Below, piece after piece: positions 1 to 12,487 of a DNA stretch of 64,000 nucleotides. Each line of letters opens with the position of its first letter. Position 1 is the first letter of the stretch. Made by a program: the position numbers and the translations under genes. Location: positions 558,001 through 622,000 of the forward strand of contig QYAI01000003.1 of the NCBI GenBank assembly GCA_003988855.1. Reading direction: 5' to 3'. Source of the DNA: Arachnopeziza araneosa (Eukaryota; Ascomycota; Leotiomycetes; Helotiales; Arachnopezizaceae). Below the pieces are notes generated by a model. That model had not been told where the DNA came from. It searched no databases and worked only from the letters and a program-made list of their open reading frames with translations.

Positions 1-178
1 GCGCGTTAGTCGTGGCGGCTTTGGATTCTCCGTCTTTCACGTCACCATTAGTGATTTTGCCATTTGGCAGCTCAGCGTGCCTTGCTTCAAGCTCAGCGCT
101 TGCCTCAGGAGAGTTGGCTAATGGATCTGCAGAAGCAAGTCCATCAACAGCAGCTTGCGGCTTTGCCTCCTCAGACAT
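1..178 (-). CDS. N-terminus of unknown protein, cut by window edge
   Basis: An ATG at 178 (minus) opens a frame that stays open to the window edge, giving 59 residues beginning MSEEAKPQAAVDG. The segment is rich in Ala, Glu, Ser and Asn, with low complexity and no domain, as expected for a disordered N-terminal tail. No family can be named from this fragment. Upstream lies a promoter-like stretch with a TCACGTG E-box about 230 bp before the ATG. The start context (ggcaccATGTC) is reasonable. The rest of the gene lies outside the window. Confidence 0.55.
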   Translation of the reverse strand, partial: MSEEAKPQAAVDGLASADPLANSPEASAELEARHAELPNGKITNGDVKDGESKAATTNA

Positions 179-179
179 G

Positions 180-849
180 GTGCCGTCGCGTCAAAAGAGC
201 AGGAGGGCGCGATGAAATTGAAGGACTGGTGAAGGACGCGTCCAGAAGTGCTTTGGATTGAGTGTAAATAGAGGACGGAATGACCTTGTTTTGGTCTGAT
301 GTTGATATCTTGATGGCGTCGTGGGGGATGGATGGAGGATGGAGTGAGATGGATCAAATCGGCTCTTGCCAAAATCCACCAGAAAACTTAGTTTCCTTCC
401 TGGGTCACGTGCCGTGCGCACAACAAACAACCAACGGTCGAAAAATGTATGAGGCAGCAGAAAGCGAAGGTTTGGAGGTTTGGACTTGGCAGAAAAAGAT
501 GTGCTTGAAGATGTGTTTCTATTCGGTCCACGGTAGCAACTGCTACAGCAGTGTGAATTTCACATCAAACAAGGAGTGTTGAAAATAAGAATGGAAGGGT
601 CGAAAGAGAAATACACGAGCAACCCATCCTGATCGAGATGGCCTTACCAACCAATCACAACTTCTGCGAGTGGCCGGCACAGACAACACAAATCACAGAT
701 ATCCCAGCAAAGAATCCAATGGAACACAAACAACCCCCGTATGCCCAAGACGATCGATAAGAAGCTTCCTGGCTGATGTATTCTCGCTTCATTCCAAGCT
801 ACCTACTATACAACACAAAATTTTGGGCGTCGTCAATGGTGACTGTCAA
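180..849. other. Intergenic: promoter of left-edge gene and 3' flank of Brr2 gene
   Basis: No frame here looks coding. It should hold the promoter and leader of the truncated gene at the left edge and the 3' UTR of the Brr2 gene. A TCACGTG E-box at 405-411 is the only distinct motif seen. Confidence 0.5.
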
Positions 850-3800
850 CTATTCTTCATCATCCTCGTCATCCTCGTCCTCGTCCATCCCTTCGGCAAC
901 GTTTACCGAGAAGCTTGGGTCTTGATCGACGCCAACATAGCTGTCGCTCATCAGGAACAGTTTCAATTCGTGTTCTCCTGGCGTGGGAACAGTGTATTCG
1001 AGCCTCAAGTTCAGTGATCTTCCAATCGTGATTCGCTTGATCGCAAGTAACGTCTTCGAACTCTCCTCGCCGACCACAAGCCACCAATTCTCCATCTTTT
1101 TCCCAGGATAAAAGGGTGCATGTACAGATGTGTCAACTTCCACTAAATCATCCTCTTCGTCCACTTCTCTTGCGATCTTAATCTTGATATAAGAAGCAGC
1201 ACCAGCTGTGATATCATCAGGGTCCTCCAACTCGAACTCAAGTTCAATGCTAGGGTATTTTGAGTTAGTGAAATTGGCAGCTTGCGACAACTGCGACTGT
1301 GAAAGCCCAAGTCGCTTCACTAGAGCCCCATAGTTTGGATTTTCCGAAGGATCCATAGCATCCATGAATTCAAATATGTCCTTCACTCTGTTTTGAACTG
1401 GTCAGTAATTGTCATCGTAATGGATCCAAGAAACACATACCCAGATTCATTGGCGGCTTTGATAACATCGGGAGTGAAGTTTGGAATTTGCTTCAATGGA
1501 CTATCGCGATCCCACATTGCTTGCACTACCATTTGTGACATCTCCATTGCATTCATAGCATTGATGTGGCCATCAGAGGACAGTACATCGACAATTGCAC
1601 TAAGGAGGCCAAGGACTTTGCTTAGGATGATCTCCTGGTCTTTCGCTAAGTCAATTGGTAACTGCATGCGAGAAAAGTGAGCTTGGAGAAGGACAAATGC
1701 TTTAAAGTGTGGTGAGTCATAGGCAGGCTGAGCCATCTTAACAGGAACTCTGTCATAGATTCGCCGAAGCAAGCTGTCCTCGTGCCGTCGGATTTGTATC
1801 GACTCAAATTCGGTGGCCGAGGTTACAATTTCAAGGATCCCCTTAAGCTTAGTGCGACCACTTAACGATAGAAGAAATGTTTGCATGGTAATGTACGAAA
1901 TGTTGTAGTACGCTGCGATCATAGCGGCATTCAAAGGCGTCACCGAGTCATCCTCTTCATCTGAATCAATGATTTTAGATTCTGCAAGATCCTTCAGTGT
2001 TGTTTCTACCAGCTCAGATAAATGCGCGCTAAGTCCCTCATGAGAGGTATCGGCCAAGCTATAATAACTTGGGTTTGCAAGTAGTCGTCTGTAGAAATAT
2101 GTAAAGGTAGTCCAGTTGATAGCATCGTCAGCGGACTCTATCATCTTGGTGCTGATCTCTGATACGAAAGCGTCGTGTAAATATACTTGCAGATGACTCT
2201 CGATGGGCAGCGCTTCGTTCAAAAACTTCTTGTAATATTCTCGCTTGACAGCTGGTACCATCAGCACACCTTTGCTAGTTTTGTCTTCGAGGGGTCTAGA
2301 CGCCTTTCCAAACATTTGAAGGATCTCACTCAATGGGTAATCCACATAACGATGCTCCCGTCCCTCATAATATTGAGTGCCCATGACGATGACTAAATGA
2401 GCAGTGCAATCCAATTCCCAGCACACGTCGCGCGATGCAACGAGGACTTGAATCGCTCCATTGGCATAAAGATGCTTTACGATCCGTTTGTCACTTGTGC
2501 TTAGAGCCTCGTGATAATAACCAATACCATGTGATATAGCTTCAGCCAAAGCTTCTTCCCGGATGCGTTCTAGTAGAGGCTTCATCTGTTCAACATCGGC
2601 ATGCAAAAATCGGTCTTCATCATCGCTTGCTACGCAAGCAGACAACAAATCTCTTGTCGTTGCTCGGGCTTGTTTTCTACTTGGAACAAAAACAATGGCA
2701 GGCTTATCGGAAGACATTTGCAGTATAGAGAGGTAAGCTGGTTTTGCCATGGCAAGCATCAGTGATGGAAAATGTGGGACCGTAAAGGATTGGATATGCA
2801 ATTCCAGAGGAACAGATCGTACATGTGGGCTAAAATTGTACACATTGTGCTTCTTCGCGTCGATCCACTCGCCAATATCCCTAGCGTTAGAGAGGGAAAC
2901 ACTCAGGCCAATAATCCGTAAGGGCAGTTGGGTTTGTGAGCGAATATAGTGCATGCGAGAAACAATGATCTCATAAAAAAACCCAGATTGTGCTCCTAGC
3001 ATGTGCAGCTCATCGGCAATGAACAATTGTACATTTTGTACATTTTTCCGTCGTTGCCATTGACGCGACAGAACATCCCATTGCGATGGAGTCGCCAGAA
3101 TTAGATCACCTCGTTCAAGCAATTTGAGATCCGCAGTAATTTCACCTGTGAGCTTGAATATCTCTTTGCCTCCACGGAGCTTGTTAAATCGATTCTGCCA
3201 ATCTTGATGTCGAAGGTCGACAAGTTCTTGAAAAGGAGCAATGTAAACCGCGCGGCCTGAATCGGTCTTCGACCAATGGCGGAGTAGAGCGAACTCTGCG
3301 CAGACTGTCTTGCCACTTCCAGTTGGAGCTCCAACAAATACATTGTCGTCAGTCGAGTACAGAGAGTTGAAGGTTTGAGTCTGGATTTTATTGAAACGTT
3401 CCCATTCTAGATATAAGTTGCGATAGTCATCGGTCTTCAGAGCAGCAACCGGTAACGGCTGGAGATCAAGAAGTTGCGTATGAGGAGGAAATTTCTCAGG
3501 TAAAATGAGTTTCTGGAACGAGACTGCGAGTTTAGTCTCGGAATGCATCCATCTGTCGGAAGTGACAGTGATGAAGTAATTGGGTGGCATGGGTTCTGTG
3601 ATAGGTACTGTGAAGTCAACAACATGCTCATTCATTTCGGACAGTGCAAAATCCTTCCGAAGGATGAATTGGTCATGGAACAGTATATCCTCTCCGTCGC
3701 AATCTTCCGCAATGATCCAAAAGCTCTCAGCAGTTCCGTGGATCTCGTCATCCCATTCAAACTTTGGGGTGATTGTGAGCTCAACCCTTAGCATCGACCT

Positions 3801-6800
3801 TGTCATAGGTTGAACCGAGGCTTGCAATTCAACACGTGGAAATTTTTCAACCAGACTGCAGACGGTACGTCCAGCTTTGGGAAGACCTAAAAGTTCGCCC
3901 ATACGTGGGGGGTCAAGATCAAAGTAACTAGCCCATGGGACGTCAATTCTCTCCGCCTTTTGGATTATGTCTTTCGAACAAGACGGGAATTGGCGCAGTG
4001 GTGTCATGGTTGGCCACATTCTCTTCTCGGCCATTTTGCAGAGTTCTAATGCGGTTTTAGCCACAGACGACCAGCCTTTCTTTAGCGTGATCTCGAAGAT
4101 GGCCCTTAGGATTCGTCCTGCCGACTGAGTGACGTACACAAGATCCGCCATTAGGGCCAAACCTTCGAGTTTGAGGCGGGAGATATAGGCTTGGAGAAGT
4201 ACATTAACCTTGGCATGAGGCTCTTCAATACTCTCTTTAACTGGGATGGGAACGCGACCTAGTAATTTTGCCAACTCCAGTTTCTCATCCTGCCGAACTG
4301 GAATATATTTGAATTCGTCGCTCAGAGCAAACACGCGGAAAAGCTCAATGGGCGTAATTGATGGCTGAATATGGTGATTATAGGTTAACATGGAGCTATG
4401 AGTGATGTAGTAATGGGAGGCGATGCGTCCAAGCTCGGTGGGTTGTAATTTACCGGTCTTCTTGTCATATTTGGCAAGATTGGATTTTTCCAGAACTACC
4501 GCAGCAGAGTGAATGAGGTCTACTCTCTTCTGCTCAAGAGACTTGTCTTCTTCGTAATCAGCTCCAACGCTGTATAGTCCTGGCGATCGCAACATCCTAA
4601 CAAAGAGGTAGGTATAACCCAGCCACTCAACTCCATCGTCTCGACTTCTAATATTCCCGAGTACCACCTCAGCATTAAGATTGTCTGCAAGGCGACTAAT
4701 GAATTGACTCTCGATGGGAAGCTGTTGATTGAGAAGCGACAAATAGTACTGCATTTCAGTCTGCGTGGTTATAATTATGCCTTCGCCATATGTATCATAC
4801 TGTGGACGACCAGCTCGACCCAGCATTTGCAGCACATCTTGGGGACTCAATTCAACCCAGCTACCCTTTTCTGGCGAGTAGACTTGGGTACCTTTGATAA
4901 TGACGGTATGTGCCGGAAGGTTTACTCCCCACGCCAAGGTAGCAGTGCATACAAGGACTTGAATTAAACCATCGTTGAAAAGATCTTCGACTGATGTTCG
5001 ATCTGGTCGACTCATTCCTGCGTGATGTATACCGAACCCATAAGGGAGAAGATCTTTTAATTCTCGATCATTGACAGCTTCCGCTTCACTGTTCAGGGCC
5101 TCTCTGCTACCCGCATCGCTCTTCAAAATCTGTCCAATCGTTTCCATCTCCAACGCTTTGTCTCGAATGTATCTCGCGGTCTTCGATGTCTCTTTACGAG
5201 AATGCACAAAGATAATCATTTGATTGCGGTTTGTACCTACGTGTTCCAGAACCTTGGTATAAGTCACATCATTCATTGTCTTCAACTGCTTAATGGCTTT
5301 CTTCTCGGTTACCCCAATGAACTCTTGACGAAGTGGGCAAGGGCGATAAGATCCGTCAAAATGAAACATACCCTTTGTTGAATCAACACGAAGGAAGCTA
5401 GCAACATCACGATAGTTAGGTAGTGTCGCCGAAAGACCGACTAGACGGACTGGATCTCCAGTTTGCTCCATCTTTCTGATAGTCCGGCTAACAATGCTTT
5501 CCAAAACAGGGCCTCGATCATCATGCAAAAGATGGATCTCATCGATGATAATGAGCCTGACTAGGTTGGTGTAGCTCAAATCAGTTGCTTTTCTAGTAAT
5601 AACATCCCATTTTTCAGGCGTTGTGACAATGATTTGAGTATCTGCAATCTGCTGCTTCGTGAGCTGGCGATCACCAGTCAATTCAGATACTTGGATGCCA
5701 TAAGGTTTCAATCGAGCACCAAAATTTCCGACCTGTTCCTGTACGAGAGCTTTCAGTGGAGCAATATAAACAATTTTAAATGCATCCAGATTGATATCTC
5801 CAGTCTCAGGGTTACGATTTTTGCCAATTTCTCGGAGAATCGTTAGCATACCAACATTTGTCTTTCCACTGCCGGTAGGGGCGCAAATGAGCATGTTTCC
5901 ATCGTCATGGAAAGCCTGAGGAAAGCACTTTGACTGGATTTTGTTCAGCTTTGTTGCTGAGCTGAAGGGTACTCGAGACCATTCCGGCATTTCAGTAATA
6001 GGGATATCACGATCGCCAGGCTCATTCCGTTTCTTAGGAGCTGGAACGTGAATCTCCTCGTAGCCCTTGAAGGTGCGCTTAGTGGAGCCCTCAGGGAGCT
6101 TGACTTTAGGATTTGTCATGAGATGATTCCCTTGATCGAATATGAGGTTCTCTAAGTTGATGAGCTTCCGTGGTTGTAACCCTCCAACAAGACTTCCTTC
6201 GCCAGCATCCCCAGCTCTGGGATTCGCATTTGTGAAAGACGTTGGAACATCAATATCCATCTTGATTTCCAATTTGCGCTTCTTCGAGCTATCACCTGGT
6301 GTATTAATCCCTCGCAGTTCATCCAATACCCAACGCAGGCCCTCAGACGTGATTTCTCGTTCAACAACTCCCCGGGCTTCTGCATCCTCAGCTCGCGCTA
6401 GTCTTGTAAGCCAAACAACCTTATCACGATTTGCAATGAGTTTGTGAACAAGATCATGATTTTCGTAGTCGAAAAGCTCAGCAAGATCATTCTCAATTTC
6501 TCGCAATAGTCTCTCCTCGCCGCCCTCCTCCTCGGGCGCTCCGGATAGGATGTGAAGAGCTTGCTGGGTTTTGACTTGCTGGATGTGTGCGTCTGAATAA
6601 ATAGACCCAATTTGCCTCTGCAGCCAATATGCATCTATGTCACGAGCAGGAATCGAGCCTTTCACCTTATCTTTCTCGGAGCTAATTGCGGCTGTGCCAG
6701 AGTCTATAATCATAGCCTCATCTTCAGGTAGCTCTTGATCATCTTCGTCTCTATCCTCTCCAGCACCGCCAGCCGTTGCGATCTCATCTTGCCCAGGCCG

Positions 6801-7577
6801 ATCCTCGACGTCCTCATCTTCAGATGAATCGTCTCGAACCTCATGGACCATTTCTTGGCCATCTTCATCTTCAGAGTTGTCGTCGAAAACAACCGCAACA
6901 CCTTGCTTATCATCAATCTCGGCTCCATCCTCGGCTCCTACATCTCCATCTCCCATAATCTCATCGTCGTCTTGTGCTTCGTAGTCGGTGATTTTCTTAC
7001 CAAGATTAACAAGCTCATTGAATTGTTTCGGATTTAAAGCTGTACCCAAAAGATCATCAATCTCTTTCTTTTTATCAAAATCCTTCATATCATCGTCCTT
7101 GAGATACTCTAGAACCGCATCTGCCGCACTTCGAACGATTTCATGAGAGACGTCGCCGAGATTATTCGCAACGGTAGTAAGAATTAGGTCATATGTTGCT
7201 CTGGTGGCTGACGTCCTAGGACGATAAACTATGCCTTCTACTAGTGCATCTGCAGCAGACAAGATACCAGTTCCTCGTAGTTGTGCAGGCTCGCCACGTT
7301 TTCGTTTGCGCTGCTCCCTCTCAAGTACATCTTGGCCTTCTTTTAATCCTCCTCTCTCGACATCTGGAAGACCTGTGGCTTTCTTCTTCTGTTTCGGCGC
7401 ATCGTCGCGGGCATTTCGAGAGCCCATGTCTCTAATGCTTAATCGTCCCGCCAATGACTCAGGATCGCCTGTAACTTCGTCATTGCGTCTTGTAACAAAT
7501 CGACGGTCCGCCTGGAGGACCAGGTTGGACATCGCCGAATACTTGTATTGCGATACATCTCGTTGCTGGTCCGTCAT
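850..7577 (-). CDS. BRR2: Pre-mRNA splicing helicase Brr2 (U5 snRNP)
   Basis: Brr2 is the Ski2-like RNA helicase of the U5 snRNP that unwinds U4/U6 during spliceosome activation in the nucleus. The gene has two exons (7577-1441 and 1387-850) around a 53-nt intron at 1388-1440, giving about 2224 residues, normal for the family. The start MTDQQRDVSQYKYSAMSNLV matches the conserved Brr2 N-terminus; an in-frame ATG 20 codons upstream is less likely. Two helicase cassettes are visible. The first has a P-loop APTGSGKT near residue 565, DEIH near 680 and LGRAGRPQYD. The second has APTGSGKT near 1417 and DELH near 1520, with its motif VI region degenerate (FGKASRP), as expected for the regulatory cassette. 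Each is followed by a Sec63-like region. An acidic stretch near residues 215-310 is the variable N-terminal part. Confidence 0.97.
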
Positions 7578-8076
7578 TTTGGCAGAATATTTGAGGTGGC
7601 TAGTACCAGAATGAGTGTTAATGTGTGGGAGTTCCAAGATCAGAAATTAAAATTTCTGACGATATTTTCAGGACACATCGATACAGAACTGCCCCAATAA
7701 CTCGTGATAAACGTGGTAGTTGGTTGGAAGTAAAACGAATGCCCCTCCACAATTGTTAGAGGGCGTTGGATGTTGCTCAAAAATTTAGGCCCACCTGCTT
7801 TAGCGTGGTTGTTTATCAGATCTCACGTGCACGTGCTGAAGGAACCTCTGCCCGAGTTCATACCATAAGAATTATACATTTTTAAATATTTCTCCTAAAA
7901 GCAATAACTTTAAAATACTACATTACCGACCTATTTAAATTGATTTGATTTAAAAGAGTTGCGACTATTTCGTTGTAATTGCCCCGCGTTCGTACCAATT
8001 TCTGCCGCTTATTTTCTCGCACGTAGAGGAACCTCAAATGTAAACAAACTAATTGAGCAGTCCCACAATACTCGTA
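7578..8076. promoter_or_regulatory. Shared divergent promoter of BRR2 and the 8077 gene
   Basis: A 499-bp gap separates two divergently read start codons. A back-to-back pair of E-boxes (CACGTGCACGTG, 7824-7835) sits almost exactly midway, about 245 bp from either ATG. CACGTG is the classic binding site of fungal bHLH factors such as Cbf1. The rest is AT-rich with no coding signal. Confidence 0.55.
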
Positions 8077-9585
8077 ATGACTGAGCATCAGAACCTTCCT
8101 AACGCGATCACCAAAGCTCAGTACTCTCTAAAGCCATTTATCAAGCCAAGACAGAAGGTTTTACAAATTCGACGAGTTACAGCTATTCAACTGACTGCAA
8201 ACGCAAATGTCGAACGGCCACTAGATCGACCTCTGTCACTGATAGACCATACATGTAACAGTGATGGATCGTCTCATGGAGTACGAGGCTTACAAAGAGA
8301 CTATCTCAGATCCAAAAGATCCAGCCTCAAGGCAGGGAAAGAATATCTGCAATTGAAGAAGGAACTCCAAATCATTGATGGCTTGGAAGGCTCTGAAAAT
8401 GTGGATCAGCATATTTCCGATGTTGACGTTTCTATTTCATCAACCAGCTCTTTCGTCGATTTGGCGATGATACGGCAGAAGTATGAGCGACTACGGATAA
8501 TCCAAGACTACGTTGAGTTGTTATCTCAAAAGCCTGCTGCAAGAGCTGAGCACCTCGATCCTGAGATTGTGTTAAAGGATGTTGGTTCATTGTCAAAAGT
8601 CCCACCTGAGGTGATGAATATCACTGGACCGTATCAAGCTGTCGTGGGAATAGATCTAAGAGAACTCGTCGACAAGCTTGAGAAATCTGTTTTACGCGCG
8701 AAGATGCTTCTATGGAGGGAACAGAGGCTTCTTGCCAAAGTCAAAGAAAAACAAGCTACACCATATGTAACTCACGGAAGGCGTCTGCACGCCCTTTCAA
8801 CTACTCGCAATGAACTTATAAACTGGATCGAGACTGAATTGGCGACTACGGCAGAGTCTCCTGGCGCCACAGATGAAACTCCCAGCCATGCTCTGCATGG
8901 TGTAGACTTGCACATTGAGTCTGAGTTAACATCAATTCAGAGGCGATATCTTCGATATGCAAAAGCTCGGCAATCACTAATCCTCACTTCAACCATGAAG
9001 CTAGACACACCACCTATTACAAATAACATTACAAACACAGCATTTCAAGGAACAACAAAAATGGTGCAACAAGGAACCAACTTGAGTATGATCTATCCTT
9101 ACCTAGAGAGTATCGCGGGTATATCGAACAAGCAAAAGGCTATGATTCAGCAGAAATCGTACATCACGATTGGTTTGGCAAAGCAACTGAAGGAAACCAA
9201 TCAAGGCATTGATCGCCTTGCCGAGGAAAGTCATTTACTGCCTGCGCATCCTTTGCCGGCCGGGCGAAGTAAAGGATCGGTAAACTCGGGCTCTTTTGGA
9301 GATACGGTGTCAAACAGTGAGGTGCCAAATTCTTCTCGCCGTGCTCTATCATGGGTGCATGCAAGCCATTCAGCTCGAGCCTCAACACAAAGAATAGTAT
9401 GGAATAAGGTTGATGAAGCAGGCCTAGCGCTTAAGAACTGTCAAGAATCATTATTAGACCTTCAATGTTTCCTTGGGCAAGGTACCGATCTCGAGGCCGC
9501 AGCTGAAGGCTCACAAGCAAAAGAAGTGACAATATGGTCAATTCTAGATGGAAACCTGGGTTCAATTAAGGGAGAGGATATCTAA
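8077..9585 (+). CDS. Unrecognised, probably coiled-coil protein
   Basis: A single open frame of 502 codons from the ATG at 8077 (MTEHQNLPNAITKAQYSL). I do not recognise the family. Charged, Leu-rich heptad-like stretches occur around residues 80-130, 195-240 and 285-310, suggesting coiled coils and a structural role such as part of a multi-subunit complex. There is no signal peptide, membrane segment or catalytic motif. An augmin/HAUS- or kinetochore-type subunit is conceivable by composition only. No intron is needed, which is unusual next to its multi-exon neighbours. The gene shares a promoter with BRR2 and reads towards the synthetase gene. Confidence 0.75.
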   Translation: MTEHQNLPNAITKAQYSLKPFIKPRQKVLQIRRVTAIQLTANANVERPLDRPLSLIDHTCNSDGSSHGVRGLQRDYLRSKRSSLKAGKEYLQLKKELQIIDGLEGSENVDQHISDVDVSISSTSSFVDLAMIRQKYERLRIIQDYVELLSQKPAARAEHLDPEIVLKDVGSLSKVPPEVMNITGPYQAVVGIDLRELVDKLEKSVLRAKMLLWREQRLLAKVKEKQATPYVTHGRRLHALSTTRNELINWIETELATTAESPGATDETPSHALHGVDLHIESELTSIQRRYLRYAKARQSLILTSTMKLDTPPITNNITNTAFQGTTKMVQQGTNLSMIYPYLESIAGISNKQKAMIQQKSYITIGLAKQLKETNQGIDRLAEESHLLPAHPLPAGRSKGSVNSGSFGDTVSNSEVPNSSRRALSWVHASHSARASTQRIVWNKVDEAGLALKNCQESLLDLQCFLGQGTDLEAAAEGSQAKEVTIWSILDGNLGSIKGEDI

Positions 9586-9922
9586 TTTTCTTCCTCAATC
9601 TCAGATAGTGCATGTATTGCCAATTCACTTATCTTGATGTACTGAAATTACTGCTTCAAGAAATCTAGTAAAGGGCTAAAGTAAAGGTTCGATACAATAC
9701 TGCCAGAAATATGTTCTTACCATCTGGTGTCGCGATTCATCCAATAGGCTGAAGAGAGCTCAACAAGTGAACTCTTCGTTTTATCAAAGGCGGTCAGGCA
9801 TTCTGCATCCTCGCTTAAATTTCCTGCCAGCTCGAGCCTGACGTTGACTCACAACTCTCAACCGGTAATGAAATACGAATAGACTCTGCGCCACTTCCCA
9901 AGTGCGCATAAACTTTGAGATC
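9586..9922. other. Intergenic, promoter of FRS2
   Basis: A 337-bp gap between tandem genes. No coding frame was seen; it must contain the 3' UTR of the upstream gene and the promoter of the synthetase gene. Confidence 0.4.
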
Positions 9923-11616
9923 ATGGCAAGCAATCAAAGTGGCCATTCTGGCGATCTGCCATCCGAAATCCTTCAAGAACTTTCTAAGCACACACCAATT
10001 GTTTCATCCGAAGCATTTCCTTCACAAAAGTCCGCTGATATCAAGAGCGCATTAGATCGATTGGCGTCTCGTTCTATGGTCACATACGAGACTATTGATC
10101 GCGAAGAAGCTATTCTAGAACCCGAAGCTGTAGAGATTGAAGCAAATGGAAGTCATGAAGCAAGAGTTTTCGAAGCATTGCGAAAGGCCATGGATGGACT
10201 CACAATCCCAGAGCTTGAAGCCGCCGTGGGAGATAAAAATGCCGTAAAGGTTGGTCAAGGGAAGGCTTTTAGATCAAAATGGATTGCCAAGGGGAAGGGG
10301 GGTAAATTGGTCGCAACTGTAAGTAGGGGCACTACTCTCAAAAGAACTGCAATTGACGGGGACCCCAGGAAGATTCCATAGAGGATACGACTCGGGAGCA
10401 ACTCCAAATCATTCAAAAGACGCGGATGCATCCAGACCCCAAAGTCATAACCGACTTAAAGAAGCGCAAATTAGTAAAGATGCAGAAGGTGATCAGCTTC
10501 AAGATTTCCAAAGGACCAAAGTTTGCGCTTGAGATAGCCAAGGAAGAAACCGATTTGACTGCTGATATGCTTGCTTCGTAAGTTTGGACAGGATTGCCTA
10601 GGAATAACAGTGCTAATTACCCTAGCGGTGCCTGGAAAACTGCAGCATTCAAACCGTATAACTTCAAATCTCTCGGTGCGGACCAAAATGCCGGCGCTTT
10701 ACATCCTCTCAATAAAGTTCGTCACGAATTCCGTCAAATCTTCTTCGAGATGGGGTTTGAAGAGATGCCTACCAACCGTTTCGTGGAGACAGGTTTCTGG
10801 AACTTTGATGCTCTATTTGTGCCGCAACAACACCCTGCCCGTGACCTTCAAGATACCTTTTATATTTCAGATCCAAAGGCTGCAGACAAACCACATGCCG
10901 AAACAAAAGAAGACCAGGCTGATTATGAAGCCTATTGGAAAAACGTTCGAGATGTTCACGAGGAGGGGAAATATGGTTCTATTGGGTATCGATATCCCTG
11001 GGCTGAAGATGAGTCTTTGCGTCTAGTGCTTCGTACTCATACCACAGCAATCTCAACTGCTATGCTTCACAAGTTAGCTTCAAAGAAAGGGCCTGATGGC
11101 AGGCCCCCGCCAGCTCGTTACTTCTCCATCGATCGTGTGTTCCGTAACGAGACTGTGGATGCCACCCATCTTGCTGAGTTTCATCAAGTTGAAGGTGTTA
11201 TTGCTGACTACGGCCTTTCACTGGGGGGACTTATGGAGTTTATGGAAATCTTCTTTCACAAGATGGGTATCGAGGACTTGCGCTTCAAGCCTGCTTACAA
11301 CCCGTACACGGAGCCAAGTATGGAGATTTTCAGCTTCCACAAGGGCCTGAACAAGTTGGTCGAGATCGGAAACAGTGGCATGTTCAGGCCGGAAATGCTA
11401 GAGTCCATGGGCTTGCCAAAAGATATGCGCGTCTTTGGTTGGGGATTAAGTCTGGAGAGACCGACGATGATAAAATACAAGGTCCGTAATCTCGCCCCTG
11501 ACAGCATGTCGAGACTAATTTGTGAGCAGGTCAATAATATTCGCGAGTTGCTAGGACATAAAGTAGACTTGGCATTCATTGAGCGAAACCCAGCTGTACG
11601 ACTAGAAAAGACGTAG
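9923..11616 (+). CDS. FRS2: Phenylalanyl-tRNA synthetase alpha subunit, cytosolic
   Basis: Catalytic alpha chain of the cytosolic alpha2-beta2 enzyme that charges tRNA-Phe with phenylalanine. Three exons (9923-10318, 10369-10577, 10626-11616) join in phase and give 531 residues. The introns are 50 and 48 nt with GTAAGT donors. The first ~200 residues form the DNA-binding-like winged-helix repeats typical of eukaryotic alpha chains. The class II core follows: motif 2 FRNETVDATHLAEFHQ near residue 374, the region around FSFHKG, and motif 3 GWGLSLERP near 473. The start was set at MASNQSG because the upstream in-frame extension (MRINFEI) lacks family similarity. Confidence 0.96.
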
Positions 11617-12487
11617 ATGACTTGCATGACCAAATGAAGCCATGATGAATGAATCTATGCAGCAAAATGGCAATTGCCTGTCCCCAGGTGCTTTAAAAGA
11701 TTATAACGACAAAGATGGCAACATCAGATCCCTTCAGGGGCTAATTCTCTACACGGGCATGTGATGCGTTGCAATTGGACTGTAGGTACCTCCCCGGATG
11801 CAGGCTCGAAACCGTGTCCCACCAGAACCCATGCCGAACCCTGTCCGGTGCATGCCCCGCACTTCTGGCGACGAAAAAAAGTTTGCGCGGCTCTTCTCTC
11901 CTCTCCTCTTCACTGCTCTACTCGTGCTCTCAGGTGCACGCTGCTCCTAGACCAAGTCCTCTGGTTCTCCATTAGCCATCCAGCCCACTAAAAAAAAGAA
12001 ATCAAGCCAACTGCCCACTGCTTTGCCAAGGCATCGTGCCCCTCAGTGAGCCGCAATAGGCTTAGGTCAGGTGGTGGTGCATCGTGTAAGTCAAGCAAAC
12101 GCTTCCCCGGTAAAAAAAAAATCCACGGGTGCCGCTAAGAAAATTGTTTTGCCCACCTGAAGTAGCTCCCACTGCTATTTGAATTCGTCATTTGACTTTC
12201 AATCCTCCTCACTCTGTTCTGCTTCTCTCCTCGACAATGCTGAGAGACTTCGAGCCTTCTAAAAAGCAGACCTGAGTTTTCTGCCACCATATCCCTTCAA
12301 TTGCTTTTACTCTAATCCGAGCACCTTGATCTTGACCGCTAGGTTAAGAAACAAAGCTCACCGGTATACACCTCAACCTCAAGAGTTTCACAACGTACCC
12401 CAATTCTAAGCATCCCAGCCCCTTCAATCTTGTGGCTGAAGGTTAATTGGCCTTTCTTGCTGCCACTTGCAGCTCCTGTCCTGCACA
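11617..12487. promoter_or_regulatory. Promoter and leader of carbamoyl-phosphate synthase gene
   Basis: An 871-bp stretch without a protein gene. It becomes pyrimidine-rich toward the 3' end (12190-12440), as is usual for long fungal 5' leaders. Several A-tracts lie around 11990 and 12112. A short upstream ORF is listed separately. Single-frame ORFs here look spurious. Confidence 0.5.
12237..12275 (+). promoter_or_regulatory. Upstream ORF of 12 codons in CPS leader
   Basis: An ATG in context tcgacaATGC, about 250 nt before the start of the carbamoyl-phosphate synthase large chain, opens a frame of 12 codons (MLRDFEPSKKQT) closed by TGA. The known arginine attenuator peptide belongs to the small-subunit gene and is about 24 residues; this peptide does not resemble it. 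Whether it lies in the mRNA leader is unproven. Confidence 0.3.

Noticed and set aside
850..7577. Search for an intein or inserted element in Brr2
   Set aside because: The protein reads through both helicase cassettes without an extra domain; only one 53-nt intron is present.
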